Shown here: one piece after another, positions 26,207-34,818 of the stretch
Position numbering within the stretch: position 1 is the first letter of the stretch
How the letters are laid out: every line of letters starts with the position of its first letter
Origin: RGIG8244 sp045639325
GTDB lineage: Bacteria > Verrucomicrobiota > Lentisphaeria > Victivallales > UBA1829
Direction of reading: 5' to 3'
Assembly: GCA_045639325.1 (NCBI GenBank)
Contig: JAZUCU010000024.1
Coordinates: forward strand, 36,711-100,710
Length of the DNA: 64,000 bases
Position numbers and translations under genes: made by a program
The notes under the pieces: model-generated
The model's database searches: none
The model's input: the letters and a program-made list of their open reading frames with translations, nothing else
Told to the model about the DNA's origin: nothing

Positions 26207-27448
26207 ATGGCAAAACGCAAAGTAGTGATTACCGGTCGTGGTCTGATCTCTCCTTTAGGGAATGGTTTGGCCGCTAATCTTGAAAGCTTGAAAAACGGAA
26301 AAAGCGGTATTTCCTTTATGCCGGAATGGCAGGAGCTGGGATTGGACAGCCTGGTTGCCGGATGCGTGCAAATGCCCGAAGAATGTCCTGCGTTCGACCG
26401 TAAACAGTTGCGCTTCATGCCCCGTAATGCTCAGATGGCTGTTGCCGCTGCTTACGAAGCAATTACGGAAGCCGGTTATACAATGGAAACCTTGCCCGGC
26501 GATCGAATGGCCGTTGTCAACGGTTGTGCAGGCAGTACTTATAAAGAAGTATGCAATACGACTGCACAGTATTTTGAAACGCGCAATCTCCGCAGAGTTT
26601 CCGCTTTCAGTGTTCCCCGCGTTATGCCTTCTTCTGCGGTATCCAGTCTCTCTCTTGTTTACAAAATCTTAGGTGAAAGTTATGATATCAGCTGTGCCTG
26701 TACCAGCAGTGCTCTCTCTCTGATTTCCGCAGCCCGTCTGATCCAGTCCGGTGAATATGATATTGTAATGGCAGGTGGCTCGGAAGAAGTCTCCTGGCAG
26801 CAGTCCCTCGGCTTTAATGCAATGAAAGCGTTGTCTCATTCCTACAATGATGCACCGGAAACCGCATGTCGTCCGTTCGATGTTACCCGTGATGGTTTTG
26901 TGATTGCTGAAGCAGCAGCAATCCTGATACTTGAAAGCGAAGAACATGCCAAAGCCCGCGGTGCCCGGATCATCTGTGACTTCTCCGGTTTTGCATGCAA
27001 CAGTAACGGTGTTGATATGGTTGCTCCCAATGTGGAATCCAGCACAGCCGTGATTGGCGCAGCAATCCGCAATGCAGGTTTGACACCTGCTGATATCGGT
27101 TACATCAATACACACGGAACCAGTACCGGTATTGGTGACCCGGTTGAAATTCAGGCTATCCAGCGTTTGTTTGGCGAAGCAAATCCGTCTGTCGCCATCA
27201 ACAGTACAAAATCACAGACCGGTCATACCATCGGTGCAGCCGGTGCATTGGAAGCCATCTTTACAACGATGATGATGGAACATTCTTTTGTTTCCGGTAC
27301 ACTGAACTTGAATACACCGGATGAAGCCGCTGCCTGGGCAAATCTGATCCGCAAGACGCAGGATTATTCTTTTGATCATGCTTTGAGCAACAGTTTCGGC
27401 TTCGGCGGTGCCAATGCATCTCTGATCCTTTCACGGCATAAAGACTGA
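26207..27448 (+). CDS. fabB: Beta-ketoacyl-ACP synthase I-type (FabB-like)
   Basis: A 413-residue elongating ketosynthase of type II fatty acid synthesis. Catalytic residues are Cys165 (CACTSSALS), His303 (NTHGTSTGIGDPVE) and His340 (TKSQTGHTIGAAG). Several stretches follow FabB more than FabF (GISFMPEWQELGLDSLVAG, EEVSWQQSLGFNAMKALS, YNDAPETACRPFDVTRDGF). FabB types elongate unsaturated intermediates in proteobacteria; here no ACP, dehydratase or reductase gene is adjacent, so a specialised acyl pathway is also possible. Its stop overlaps the start of the tRNA-dihydrouridine synthase gene by one base. It leads a four-gene operon. Confidence 0.85.
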   Translation: MAKRKVVITGRGLISPLGNGLAANLESLKNGKSGISFMPEWQELGLDSLVAGCVQMPEECPAFDRKQLRFMPRNAQMAVAAAYEAITEAGYTMETLPGDRMAVVNGCAGSTYKEVCNTTAQYFETRNLRRVSAFSVPRVMPSSAVSSLSLVYKILGESYDISCACTSSALSLISAARLIQSGEYDIVMAGGSEEVSWQQSLGFNAMKALSHSYNDAPETACRPFDVTRDGFVIAEAAAILILESEEHAKARGARIICDFSGFACNSNGVDMVAPNVESSTAVIGAAIRNAGLTPADIGYINTHGTSTGIGDPVEIQAIQRLFGEANPSVAINSTKSQTGHTIGAAGALEAIFTTMMMEHSFVSGTLNLNTPDEAAAWANLIRKTQDYSFDHALSNSFGFGGANASLILSRHKD

Positions 27449-28449
27449 TGACGTGTATTTATCCTGATGGAGCAGCTCTGCTGGCACCCATCGCCGGACT
27501 TTCTGATCTTCCGATGCGTATGGCGTGCCGGAAATTCGGCTGCAAATATGCTTTCACCGAGATGATCGATGCCGGATCCCTTGTGTTCGGCAATCCGAAA
27601 ACCATGTATCTTGCAAAACGTGGAGAACAGGAAGATTTTCTCGGTGTGCAGCTTGTCGGTTCCGATCCGGAAACATTGAAAAAAGCCGTTGAGATTGTCA
27701 ATCATCTCCATTTTGATGTTCTTGACTTCAATTTAGGCTGTCCGGCTCCCAAAGTTGCGAAAAAAGATGAAGGCATAGCCTTTGCTTTACGCCGCCCGGA
27801 TGAAGCAGTTAAAGCCGTTGAATTACTGGTCAAACACGCAAAAATTCCCGTGACCGTCAAAACCCGGATTCATTCTGAAACGGACCCGGAATTGACCGTT
27901 GCATTCTGCAAACGGCTGGAAGAAACGGGGATTCATGCATTGACGCTTCACGGCAGAATTATGAAAACATTCTATTCCGGTCCGGTATTTTATGATGTCA
28001 TCCGTGCCGTCCGTGAAACTCTCCATATTCCTGTGATTGCCAACGGCGGCGGTTTGACGCCGGAAACTTGCACCCCGCTTCTGACGGAAACCGGTTGTAC
28101 CCGGCTCATGATAGCCCGTGGTGCATTAGGAAATCCGTGGATTTTCCGGGAATTGGCAGGTGGTGACCCGCCCACATTGAAAGAGTTTGCCGTGCAGCTG
28201 GAAAGTCATATCCGTGATATGATTGATTATTATGGATATGATCTTGGTTTCCGTGTTGCACGCAAGACGGTACTTGAATATTTACGCGGCAGAGGATTCC
28301 CTGCGCCATTGCGTGCATCGGTATCGACTTTGGCCGGATGGAATACATTTGAAACATTTATGATCGGAGTCCGCCAGGGACCGACGGATCGTTATTGGGA
28401 ATTTCTGGAAAAATATCCGGAGCAATTGGAACGCAAATTAAAAGCCTGA
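27448..28449 (+). CDS. tRNA-dihydrouridine synthase (DusB-like)
   Basis: A 333-residue FMN-dependent enzyme that reduces uridines in the tRNA D-loop. The TIM barrel begins LLAPIAGLSDLPMRMACRKF. The catalytic cysteine is in FNLGCPAPKV, then the substrate and FMN motifs VKTRIH, LHGR and NGGG with MIARGALGNPWIF. The C-terminal helical domain carries RKTVLEYLRGRG. The family usually has KxxGxGxxL after the Cys; here KKDEGIAFAL differs slightly. The ATG overlaps the fabB stop by one base, so translation is coupled. It is typical housekeeping placed in a lipid-type operon without obvious reason. Confidence 0.92.
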   Translation: MTCIYPDGAALLAPIAGLSDLPMRMACRKFGCKYAFTEMIDAGSLVFGNPKTMYLAKRGEQEDFLGVQLVGSDPETLKKAVEIVNHLHFDVLDFNLGCPAPKVAKKDEGIAFALRRPDEAVKAVELLVKHAKIPVTVKTRIHSETDPELTVAFCKRLEETGIHALTLHGRIMKTFYSGPVFYDVIRAVRETLHIPVIANGGGLTPETCTPLLTETGCTRLMIARGALGNPWIFRELAGGDPPTLKEFAVQLESHIRDMIDYYGYDLGFRVARKTVLEYLRGRGFPAPLRASVSTLAGWNTFETFMIGVRQGPTDRYWEFLEKYPEQLERKLKA

Positions 28450-28457
28450 GGTGTGCC

Positions 28458-29531
28458 ATGAATATGGAGTTACAGAAAGAAGCACAGCGGATTGTTGACG
28501 AAGCAGTATCAAGCGGACGTGAACACAGTGTTCAATTCTGTGCGTATCGTGATGGCGAATGTATCATTGATGTGTTTGCCGGCAGAAAAGATTTTACAAC
28601 TTCAGATAAAGTGGATAATCACACCCTGTTCCCCGTTTATTCCACAAGTAAAACGGTTCCGGCAACCGCAATATGCCGTTTGATTGCTCAGGGAAAAATC
28701 AGCGCAGAAACACCGGTCCGGGATTATTGGAAAGAATTTGCCGTCAACGGTAAAGAAAATACATTGTTGCTGCATCTGCTCAATCATTCCTCCGGACTCC
28801 CGCAGCGTTTCCCGGAACAGAAGACATACGAGTTTGTCGCAGACTGGCAATCCATGATCCATGTGATCGAAAACTGCAAGCCGGATTGGGAACCGGGTAC
28901 CAAGACCCGTTATCAATCCCTTACTTACGGCTGGGTGACGGCAGAGACCATTCAGCGTGTTACCGGTATGTCATTCCGGGACTATGCGCTGAAAGAATTG
29001 TTTGAGCCTGCGGGTATCAAAGATTTTATTTTCGGTCTTACGGAAGAAGAGGAAAAGCGGACCGCAGAATTTCAGGTGGAACCGGGTAAAAAGCCGGGTG
29101 TACACCCGGAAATCCCCACAATTTGTGATACGCTGGAAGATTTGATGCATGCTCCTCAGATTCGAAAAGCAGCCTTGCCCGGATTCAATGGTTTTGCATC
29201 TGCCCGCGGACTTGCAGAATTCTATAATGCAATATTAAGTAATCTGTATTTTGACCGTGCCATGTTGCAGGATGCAACCACAAGCCGGTGTCCGGAACAA
29301 TATGAAGAAAATGCACTCAGCATGTTCGGTCACGGCTATCAGCTGTTGAATCAGGATAAGACTGACCGTGGTCAGATTTTCGGACATCACGGTTATGGCG
29401 GTGCCGGTGGTGCTGCTGACCGGAAACGTAATATAGCTGTCGGTTTTACTACTTCCTACATGGGGTATCACCCGTGTAAATTACAGTTGTTCGAACTTGC
29501 CGGATTGACCGGTCACCCGGCCGGGATTTAA
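28458..29531 (+). CDS. Serine hydrolase of the beta-lactamase class C/EstB family
   Basis: About 357 residues, cytoplasmic by sequence. The SxxK nucleophile motif is YSTSK (Ser62, Lys65). A later Tyr (RYQSLTYGW, about 152-160) fits the YxN position, and the third box is replaced by HHGYGGAGG near 312. Such proteins are esterases or D-aminopeptidases, not true lactamases. Several in-frame ATGs exist; I choose 28458 because GAGGTG lies just upstream and it clears the previous stop by 8 bases. It sits between a tRNA-modifying enzyme and an acyl-AMP ligase in one operon, so an esterase or transacylase role on an acyl substrate is conceivable but unproven. Confidence 0.85.
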   Translation: MNMELQKEAQRIVDEAVSSGREHSVQFCAYRDGECIIDVFAGRKDFTTSDKVDNHTLFPVYSTSKTVPATAICRLIAQGKISAETPVRDYWKEFAVNGKENTLLLHLLNHSSGLPQRFPEQKTYEFVADWQSMIHVIENCKPDWEPGTKTRYQSLTYGWVTAETIQRVTGMSFRDYALKELFEPAGIKDFIFGLTEEEEKRTAEFQVEPGKKPGVHPEIPTICDTLEDLMHAPQIRKAALPGFNGFASARGLAEFYNAILSNLYFDRAMLQDATTSRCPEQYEENALSMFGHGYQLLNQDKTDRGQIFGHHGYGGAGGAADRKRNIAVGFTTSYMGYHPCKLQLFELAGLTGHPAGI

Positions 29532-29558
29532 TGGTTTCAGATGCAGGAGGAGTGCAAA

Positions 29559-30995
29559 ATGGTCAATCTTTATCAGCGTATTCTGGAAGAAAATGCGGGC
29601 TATGAAGGCGTTGCCGTGTGTGATCGCGGCCGCATGATTACTTATCCTGAATTATTCAAAACGGTTGACTTTATTATTGGTCGTCTGAAAAAGAATGGCG
29701 TCGATGCCGGTTCCCGTGTCGCAATTCTGGCCGATGACTCCATGGAATACATTGCAGTTTCTCTTGCGGTGCTGGCATTGGAATGTGTGATCGTTCCCTT
29801 TTCCTCCCGTGCGCCGGAAAATGAAGTGCGGAATATGCTTTCTGAAATGGGCGTCAATGTCATGCTTTGTTCAGAAAAATATCATCGGGAAGAAGATTCC
29901 ACTATGACAGTGCCGGAATCTTTCCTGGATAATTTTTATCTCCGTTTTCTCACCGGAAAGATTCAGCCGATTGCACTGCCGGAAAATAAACAGGCGGCAT
30001 TCATCCGTTTTTCCTCCGGAACGACCGGCAATAATAAAGGCGTGGTATTGTCTCATGACAGCGTGATTGAGCGTACTGATGCCTGTCTGGAACTGGGTGT
30101 CACCCGTGGAGAAAAAGTTTTCTGGGTGCTGGATATGGCATTCCATTTTGTCGTGACAATTTTGTTATTCCTGCGGAAAGGTGCCTGTATTGTGATCTGC
30201 CCGCCGCCGGTTGAGGCAAATATGGCACAGGTGATGAAAGAGCATGAAGTCAGTTTGCTGTATGCAACGCCGTATCATTACCGCCTGATGACCTCATCGG
30301 AAGAAATCACGCCGGATATGTTAAAGGGTGTCAGACGCGCTTTTTCGACAGCGATGAAGCTGGAATCTTCCGACGCCATTGCTTTCCGTGAGAAATTTGC
30401 TTTGCCTTTGACTCAGGCGTATGGAATTATTGAGGTCGGTCTGCCTTGTATCAATGTATCGGATCGACCGGATAAAGTCAACAGTGTGGGGCGTTTGCAA
30501 TCTGCTTATCAGCTCCGTCTTGCGGATGCGGATGAATCCGGGGCAGGGCGTGTGTTGTTGAAGGGACCGGGCTTTTTCGATGCGTATCTGACCCCGTTCA
30601 AACTGCGTTCCGAGATTTGTGAAGACGGCTGTTATTTCAATACCGGCGATATCGGACGTATGGATGATGACGGGTATTTATATCTGATCGGCAGAGCAAA
30701 GAACGTAATCAACTTTGCAGGAATGAAAGTATTTCCGTCGGAAATCGAAACGGTTCTGCTGGATCATCCGTGGGTGCGTGAGTGTCGTGTTTCCGGTCAG
30801 GTTGCCGGAGCATTCGGAGAAGTACCTGTAGCTGAGATCGTTGTAGCTGCAGATACGGTATTGATCGAAGGGTGGGAAGATGCATTGCGTGAATTCTGTT
30901 ATCGCCGACTTGCACCCTACAAAGTGCCGAAACTGTTCCGTCAGGTGGAGTCATTGCCCCGTACAGCGAGTGGCAAGATCATCCGCCGTTCATAA
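29559..30995 (+). CDS. AMP-dependent acyl-CoA/ACP ligase
   Basis: A 478-residue adenylate-forming enzyme. Motifs are A3 RFSSGTTGNNKG, A5 AYGIIEVG, A7 YFNTGDIGRMDDDGYLY and A10 PRTASGKIIRRS with the catalytic Lys. It is shorter than acetyl-CoA synthetases and fits the fatty-acyl or aryl-acid ligase group. An ATG at 29541 also fits, but the AGGAGG inside that stretch places the ribosome-binding site just before ATG 29559. It is the last gene of the operon that begins with fabB, so acyl activation for the FabB-type enzyme or a related carrier is a reasonable inference. No ACP or phosphopantetheinyl transferase is visible nearby. Confidence 0.87.
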   Translation: MVNLYQRILEENAGYEGVAVCDRGRMITYPELFKTVDFIIGRLKKNGVDAGSRVAILADDSMEYIAVSLAVLALECVIVPFSSRAPENEVRNMLSEMGVNVMLCSEKYHREEDSTMTVPESFLDNFYLRFLTGKIQPIALPENKQAAFIRFSSGTTGNNKGVVLSHDSVIERTDACLELGVTRGEKVFWVLDMAFHFVVTILLFLRKGACIVICPPPVEANMAQVMKEHEVSLLYATPYHYRLMTSSEEITPDMLKGVRRAFSTAMKLESSDAIAFREKFALPLTQAYGIIEVGLPCINVSDRPDKVNSVGRLQSAYQLRLADADESGAGRVLLKGPGFFDAYLTPFKLRSEICEDGCYFNTGDIGRMDDDGYLYLIGRAKNVINFAGMKVFPSEIETVLLDHPWVRECRVSGQVAGAFGEVPVAEIVVAADTVLIEGWEDALREFCYRRLAPYKVPKLFRQVESLPRTASGKIIRRS

Positions 30996-31024
30996 AAAAA
31001 ATCAAAAAAAATAAACGGTGAGAC

Positions 31025-31052
31025 TTGTAAAAAAACAATTTCAGGTTTAAAT
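31025..31052 (+). promoter_or_regulatory. Promoter of the hisF-like gene
   Basis: TTGTAA (31025-31030) and TTAAAT (31047-31052), 16-bp spacer. Confidence 0.4.
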
Positions 31053-31093
31053 TACCGGATAAATAAAAACTGAAATATAGGAAGTGCAGAACT

Positions 31094-31858
31094 ATGTCTA
31101 AAATCGTAGAAATCATGCCGTGCCTTGATATGCAGGCAGGCCGCGTTGTAAAAGGTGTACACTTTGTTGATATTGCTGATGCCGGTGACCCTGTAGAATG
31201 TGCAAAAGCATATTGCGCAGCCGGTGCCGACCAGCTTGCATTGCTCGATATTACAGCGACCGTTGAAAATCGCGGCACATTGGTTAATGTTGTCCGCAAT
31301 GTTGCAGCCGCTGCAACTGTTCCGTTTACTGTGGGCGGCGGTATCTCTGATTTGAAATCTGCAGAAGCCGTTCTCTCTGCCGGTGCCGACAAAATCTCCA
31401 CCAGCAGTGCCGCATTCCGCAAGCCGGATCTGATTCCCGCATTGATTAAAGAATTCGGCGCGGATAAAATCACTGTTGCAATCGACGTTGACCGTAACGA
31501 TGCGCTCCCCTCCGGATACGAAGTTTACATTGATGGCGGCCGTACTGCCACCGGCGTGGATGCTGTGGAATGGGGTAAACGTGTGGATGGTTACGGCGTG
31601 CAGGTGATTCTGCCCACAAGTAAAGCCGGTGACGGTGCAAAGACCGGATACGATCTGCCGTTGATCCGTTGTCTTGCAGAAAGCTGCAATGCCCGCATTG
31701 TTGCATCCGGCGGAGCAGGTACAATGGAACATTTTCTTGATGCTGTGAATGCAGGCGCAACCATTCTGCTTGCCGCATCTGTTTTCCACTTTAACATGAT
31801 TTCCATTCCTGAGCTGAAAAAATATCTGCGTGCAAACAACGTAAAACTCAAGGATTGA
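31094..31858 (+). CDS. hisF: Imidazole glycerol phosphate synthase cyclase subunit
   Basis: A 254-residue TIM barrel that with HisH makes imidazole glycerol phosphate and AICAR in histidine synthesis. Asp12 in MPCLDMQAGRVVKG and Asp131 in AIDVDRN correspond to the two catalytic aspartates. The phosphate-binding GGGIS and ASGGAG loops are present. The usual SMDRDGT box reads TSKAGDGAKTGYD, so the first Asp of that box (Asp176 in the Thermotoga enzyme) is Ala178 here. No other his gene is adjacent, unlike in many his operons. HisF is still the best call; a divergent paralogue is possible. A Sel1-repeat gene follows 28 bases later. Confidence 0.85.
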   Translation: MSKIVEIMPCLDMQAGRVVKGVHFVDIADAGDPVECAKAYCAAGADQLALLDITATVENRGTLVNVVRNVAAAATVPFTVGGGISDLKSAEAVLSAGADKISTSSAAFRKPDLIPALIKEFGADKITVAIDVDRNDALPSGYEVYIDGGRTATGVDAVEWGKRVDGYGVQVILPTSKAGDGAKTGYDLPLIRCLAESCNARIVASGGAGTMEHFLDAVNAGATILLAASVFHFNMISIPELKKYLRANNVKLKD

Positions 31859-31886
31859 TCAATCAACTTTATCAAATAAGGAGAGT

Positions 31887-33902
31887 ATGATGTCAGCCCG
31901 CATTTTATCCGTGTTGATTATTCTGTCTTTTGCAGTGACCCTTTATGGTCAAACTGCAAAGCAGATAGAATTATTGAAACAATATGCAAATAAAGGCAGT
32001 GCAGCTTGCAGTTACCGTCTGGCTGAATTCGCCCGGGCTGGCAAACTTTCCAAAGATAAAAAAGTAAATGATGCGGAATATACCAAGTATTTCAATCAGG
32101 CTTTGAATGCACGTTACCCGAAAGCCCGCCTGGATTTGGCTGTTTCGTACCTGACCGGTCGTGTCACCCGGAATCAGCAGTTGGCGTATGAGATTCTGGA
32201 TGATTTGCTCAAAGTGCCTGTTTCGCGGGATTTCTCACAGGAAAATCAATTTGAAGCTTATTACTGGATTGGCTACTGTCTGGAACAGGGCAAGGGCTGT
32301 AAGATTGATACATCCTCCGCATATTTCTACTATCAACTGGCATCGATTCTCAACACGAAAGCCCGGTTTGCGATTCTCTGGCATTTGGGACGTGCAAAAG
32401 ATCAAAATATTCCACTTGACTATCTCTACAAGATTTACCTGGATGATTCCTCTGCGGAAACGGTTGCCAATATCCGTTCTTTCCTCAACCGGTTCAATCT
32501 TGCCGATGCGTTTGCCGCATATCTGGAAAGAAAAGCCAAAGCCGGAGATCGTGCAGCAAGCATGATACTTGCGACCAATCAATGGGATGGTAATCTTTTT
32601 GTAAAGAATCAGACCAAGGCCCTCAAGAATTTCGAACAGGCCGCCAAGCTTGGTGATACAAAGGCTGCCTTGAAACTGGCAGAGATTTATTCAAAAATCG
32701 ACCTGGGATATGTGAAAGGGCTGAGAAAAATCAATCTTTATGCCAATTACCGGAATATTCCCGAGAATTTGAATAAAGCAGAATTTTACGCAAAAAAAGC
32801 ATTGTTTGACCGTGAAACACGCAAAGATGCTTCCCTGCTCATGATTCAATTGATCGATATCAAACTCAAGCGGTTCAAAACACCGCCGGCGAATTATACA
32901 ACAGTTGAATTGCCGAAAGTCAGCAAATCCGGCCCGCCGCTTCCGCCTGTGCCGGGTCAGGTGATTCCTGCCGGACGTTTGAACAAGAGAGGGATCGATC
33001 CAGCGATCCGTTATCGTAAACTGCGTGATGAATTGTTCTACTATTACATGCAGATCGAAGACTATAAGACCGCGCGTAAACTCTTGAATGAAGATGGCGG
33101 CGATGGTTTTAATCCGAAAGATATTTATCTGAAAGCAAAAGAATACCGGAACACACACGATATTTTCCAACCCGGAGTTGCGGATCAGTATAAACACCGT
33201 ATCCGCATGGCTGCCAATGCCGGTTATCCTCTTGCTGTATATGAGTATTCTTTCTCTCCGGATTTTGCGGAAGGACGTACCATTAATTACAGTAAACTTA
33301 TCGAAGCCGCATTGCAAATGCCTTATCCGCAAGAATCCCAATGGCATTGGCGACTTGGCATGTGGTTCCTGCAGCCCGGTCCCGATTGCAATCCGGCACA
33401 GGCTCTGGCATGTATCCGGAAAGCCGCGGCGATGGGGAATCCCGACGCTCTGGAATATCTGATGCAAGCTTATGAAGATGGCAATTCTGCATTGAAGATC
33501 AAGGCAAATAAGACAGCTGCAGAGCGATATCGTAAGTTATTATTGAAACATGATACCCGTATGACGAAGTATGCAGTTTTTGCGGATCATCTGAAAAAGT
33601 TCAAGCCGGATCAGACAATCAGTCCGGATGATTTCAATATTCTGTTCCGCGCTGTTGGTCACAGTCCATTAGCGACATATAACTATGCCGCACTTTATTT
33701 TGCAGGGAATAAATCTCTGAAGATCAATAAAAATCCGAAGCACGGACTGAATTTGCTCCATTTGGCTGTAAAAGGTAATATGTCAGCAGAAGTGCTTGCA
33801 GAAATTGCGAAACGTTACCCGCAAATTATCGGGAACAAAAAAGTGGATGATCTGCTTCATTACGAGCAGAAAATGTTGCCGCTTTACAAAAAGCTGAAAT
33901 AA
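31887..33902 (+). CDS. Secreted Sel1/TPR-repeat protein
   Basis: A 671-residue protein with a signal peptide (1-21, ending LYG before QTAKQ). It is almost entirely helical repeats of the Sel1 type, for example ARYPKARLDLAVSYLTGR, GDTKAALKLAEIYSK and MGNPDALEYLMQAYEDG. A Pro-rich linker near 345-360 (PPLPPVPGQ) separates two repeat arrays. Sel1 proteins serve as periplasmic or surface scaffolds for protein-protein contacts. AAGGAG precedes ATG 31887. It is 28 bases from hisF and may be co-transcribed, although no functional link is obvious. It ends 4 bases from the convergent radical SAM gene. Confidence 0.85.
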   Translation: MMSARILSVLIILSFAVTLYGQTAKQIELLKQYANKGSAACSYRLAEFARAGKLSKDKKVNDAEYTKYFNQALNARYPKARLDLAVSYLTGRVTRNQQLAYEILDDLLKVPVSRDFSQENQFEAYYWIGYCLEQGKGCKIDTSSAYFYYQLASILNTKARFAILWHLGRAKDQNIPLDYLYKIYLDDSSAETVANIRSFLNRFNLADAFAAYLERKAKAGDRAASMILATNQWDGNLFVKNQTKALKNFEQAAKLGDTKAALKLAEIYSKIDLGYVKGLRKINLYANYRNIPENLNKAEFYAKKALFDRETRKDASLLMIQLIDIKLKRFKTPPANYTTVELPKVSKSGPPLPPVPGQVIPAGRLNKRGIDPAIRYRKLRDELFYYYMQIEDYKTARKLLNEDGGDGFNPKDIYLKAKEYRNTHDIFQPGVADQYKHRIRMAANAGYPLAVYEYSFSPDFAEGRTINYSKLIEAALQMPYPQESQWHWRLGMWFLQPGPDCNPAQALACIRKAAAMGNPDALEYLMQAYEDGNSALKIKANKTAAERYRKLLLKHDTRMTKYAVFADHLKKFKPDQTISPDDFNILFRAVGHSPLATYNYAALYFAGNKSLKINKNPKHGLNLLHLAVKGNMSAEVLAEIAKRYPQIIGNKKVDDLLHYEQKMLPLYKKLK

Positions 33903-33906
33903 TCAA

Positions 33907-34800
33907 TCATTGTTTTTCGACCCCTGTTCCATCGAACGGGGGGATAAATTCTGCTTCTGCGGACTCGCAATCCTGAACGAATCCATCTTCAAAACCGGAA
34001 TCAAACAGGGCGTCTTCGATAATCTGATATTCTTCGTCATTTACTTTCCGGTTCAGCTCCGGATATTCGGTATCGGATACCTTACCGAACGGGAGATATT
34101 GGCGCATCAAGCTGAACAGAATTTCGCCGGACTGGAAATGATTTGTTACCCAGTCAATCACGCCAAGGGAGTTTTTTACGGCGGATGGCAGAATCAGGTG
34201 ACGGATGACGACACCGGATTGCAGCAAACCTTTTTCTTCATCCATCTTATACGGACCTGTCTGCCGGTACATTTCCATAATGGCAGCAGTTGCAGTCTGC
34301 ACATAATCGGGAGCCTTGCTGTACTTTTCGGCAAGGGCATTGATGGAATATTTCATATCCGGCAGATAAATCTGAACTTTTCCCTCAAGACGTTTCAATG
34401 TTTCTACATCGTCATAACCGTTTGTGTTGTAAACAACGGGGACGGGCAGAGGCTTTTTCAGACATTCCAGAATTACTTCCGTATAATGGGTGGGAGTGAC
34501 GAAGTTAATGTTATGCGCTCCCTGATCAATCAATTCTTCACAAATTTCACGGAGACGCTGTGCTGTGACGGGGATACCTTCCAGTTTTGTGCTGATCCCG
34601 TAGTTCTGACAGAATACACATTTCAGATTGCATCCGGAGAAAAATATGGTTCCGGAGCCAGCCGTTCCGCTGATGACCGGTTCCTCCCAATGATGCAATG
34701 CCGCTCTGGCAATGACGGGTTCAGCAGGTGATTGACAGAATCCGGCAGGGCGGATGGTATTACATTTGCGGGGACAGATATTACAGCGGAGAGTGTTCAT
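33907..34800 (-). CDS. Radical SAM protein of the PflA-like, iron-sulfur type
   Basis: About 297 residues. The radical SAM cluster motif CxxxCxxC is CNLKCVFC (Cys57, Cys61, Cys64). An N-terminal Cys group (CNICPRKC, then Cys22) resembles the extra cysteines of proteins annotated as putative pyruvate formate-lyase activating enzyme. Barrel elements follow (NFVTPTHY, YNTNGYDD, YLPDMKYS and GVVIRHLILP). No glycyl-radical enzyme gene is nearby, so its substrate is unknown. A TTG at 34806 could extend it by two residues; I use ATG 34800. It lies 18 bases after the end of mnmE, in the same direction, so both could be co-transcribed. Confidence 0.87.
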   Translation of the reverse strand: MNTLRCNICPRKCNTIRPAGFCQSPAEPVIARAALHHWEEPVISGTAGSGTIFFSGCNLKCVFCQNYGISTKLEGIPVTAQRLREICEELIDQGAHNINFVTPTHYTEVILECLKKPLPVPVVYNTNGYDDVETLKRLEGKVQIYLPDMKYSINALAEKYSKAPDYVQTATAAIMEMYRQTGPYKMDEEKGLLQSGVVIRHLILPSAVKNSLGVIDWVTNHFQSGEILFSLMRQYLPFGKVSDTEYPELNRKVNDEEYQIIEDALFDSGFEDGFVQDCESAEAEFIPPFDGTGVEKQ

Positions 34801-34818
34801 ATTCAAACCTATATTGTA

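Noticed and set aside
28458..29531. True beta-lactamase
   Set aside because: The third catalytic box is absent and there is no signal peptide; an EstB-like esterase fits better.
31094..31858. Part of a histidine operon
   Set aside because: No other his gene is adjacent; the next gene is a Sel1-repeat protein.
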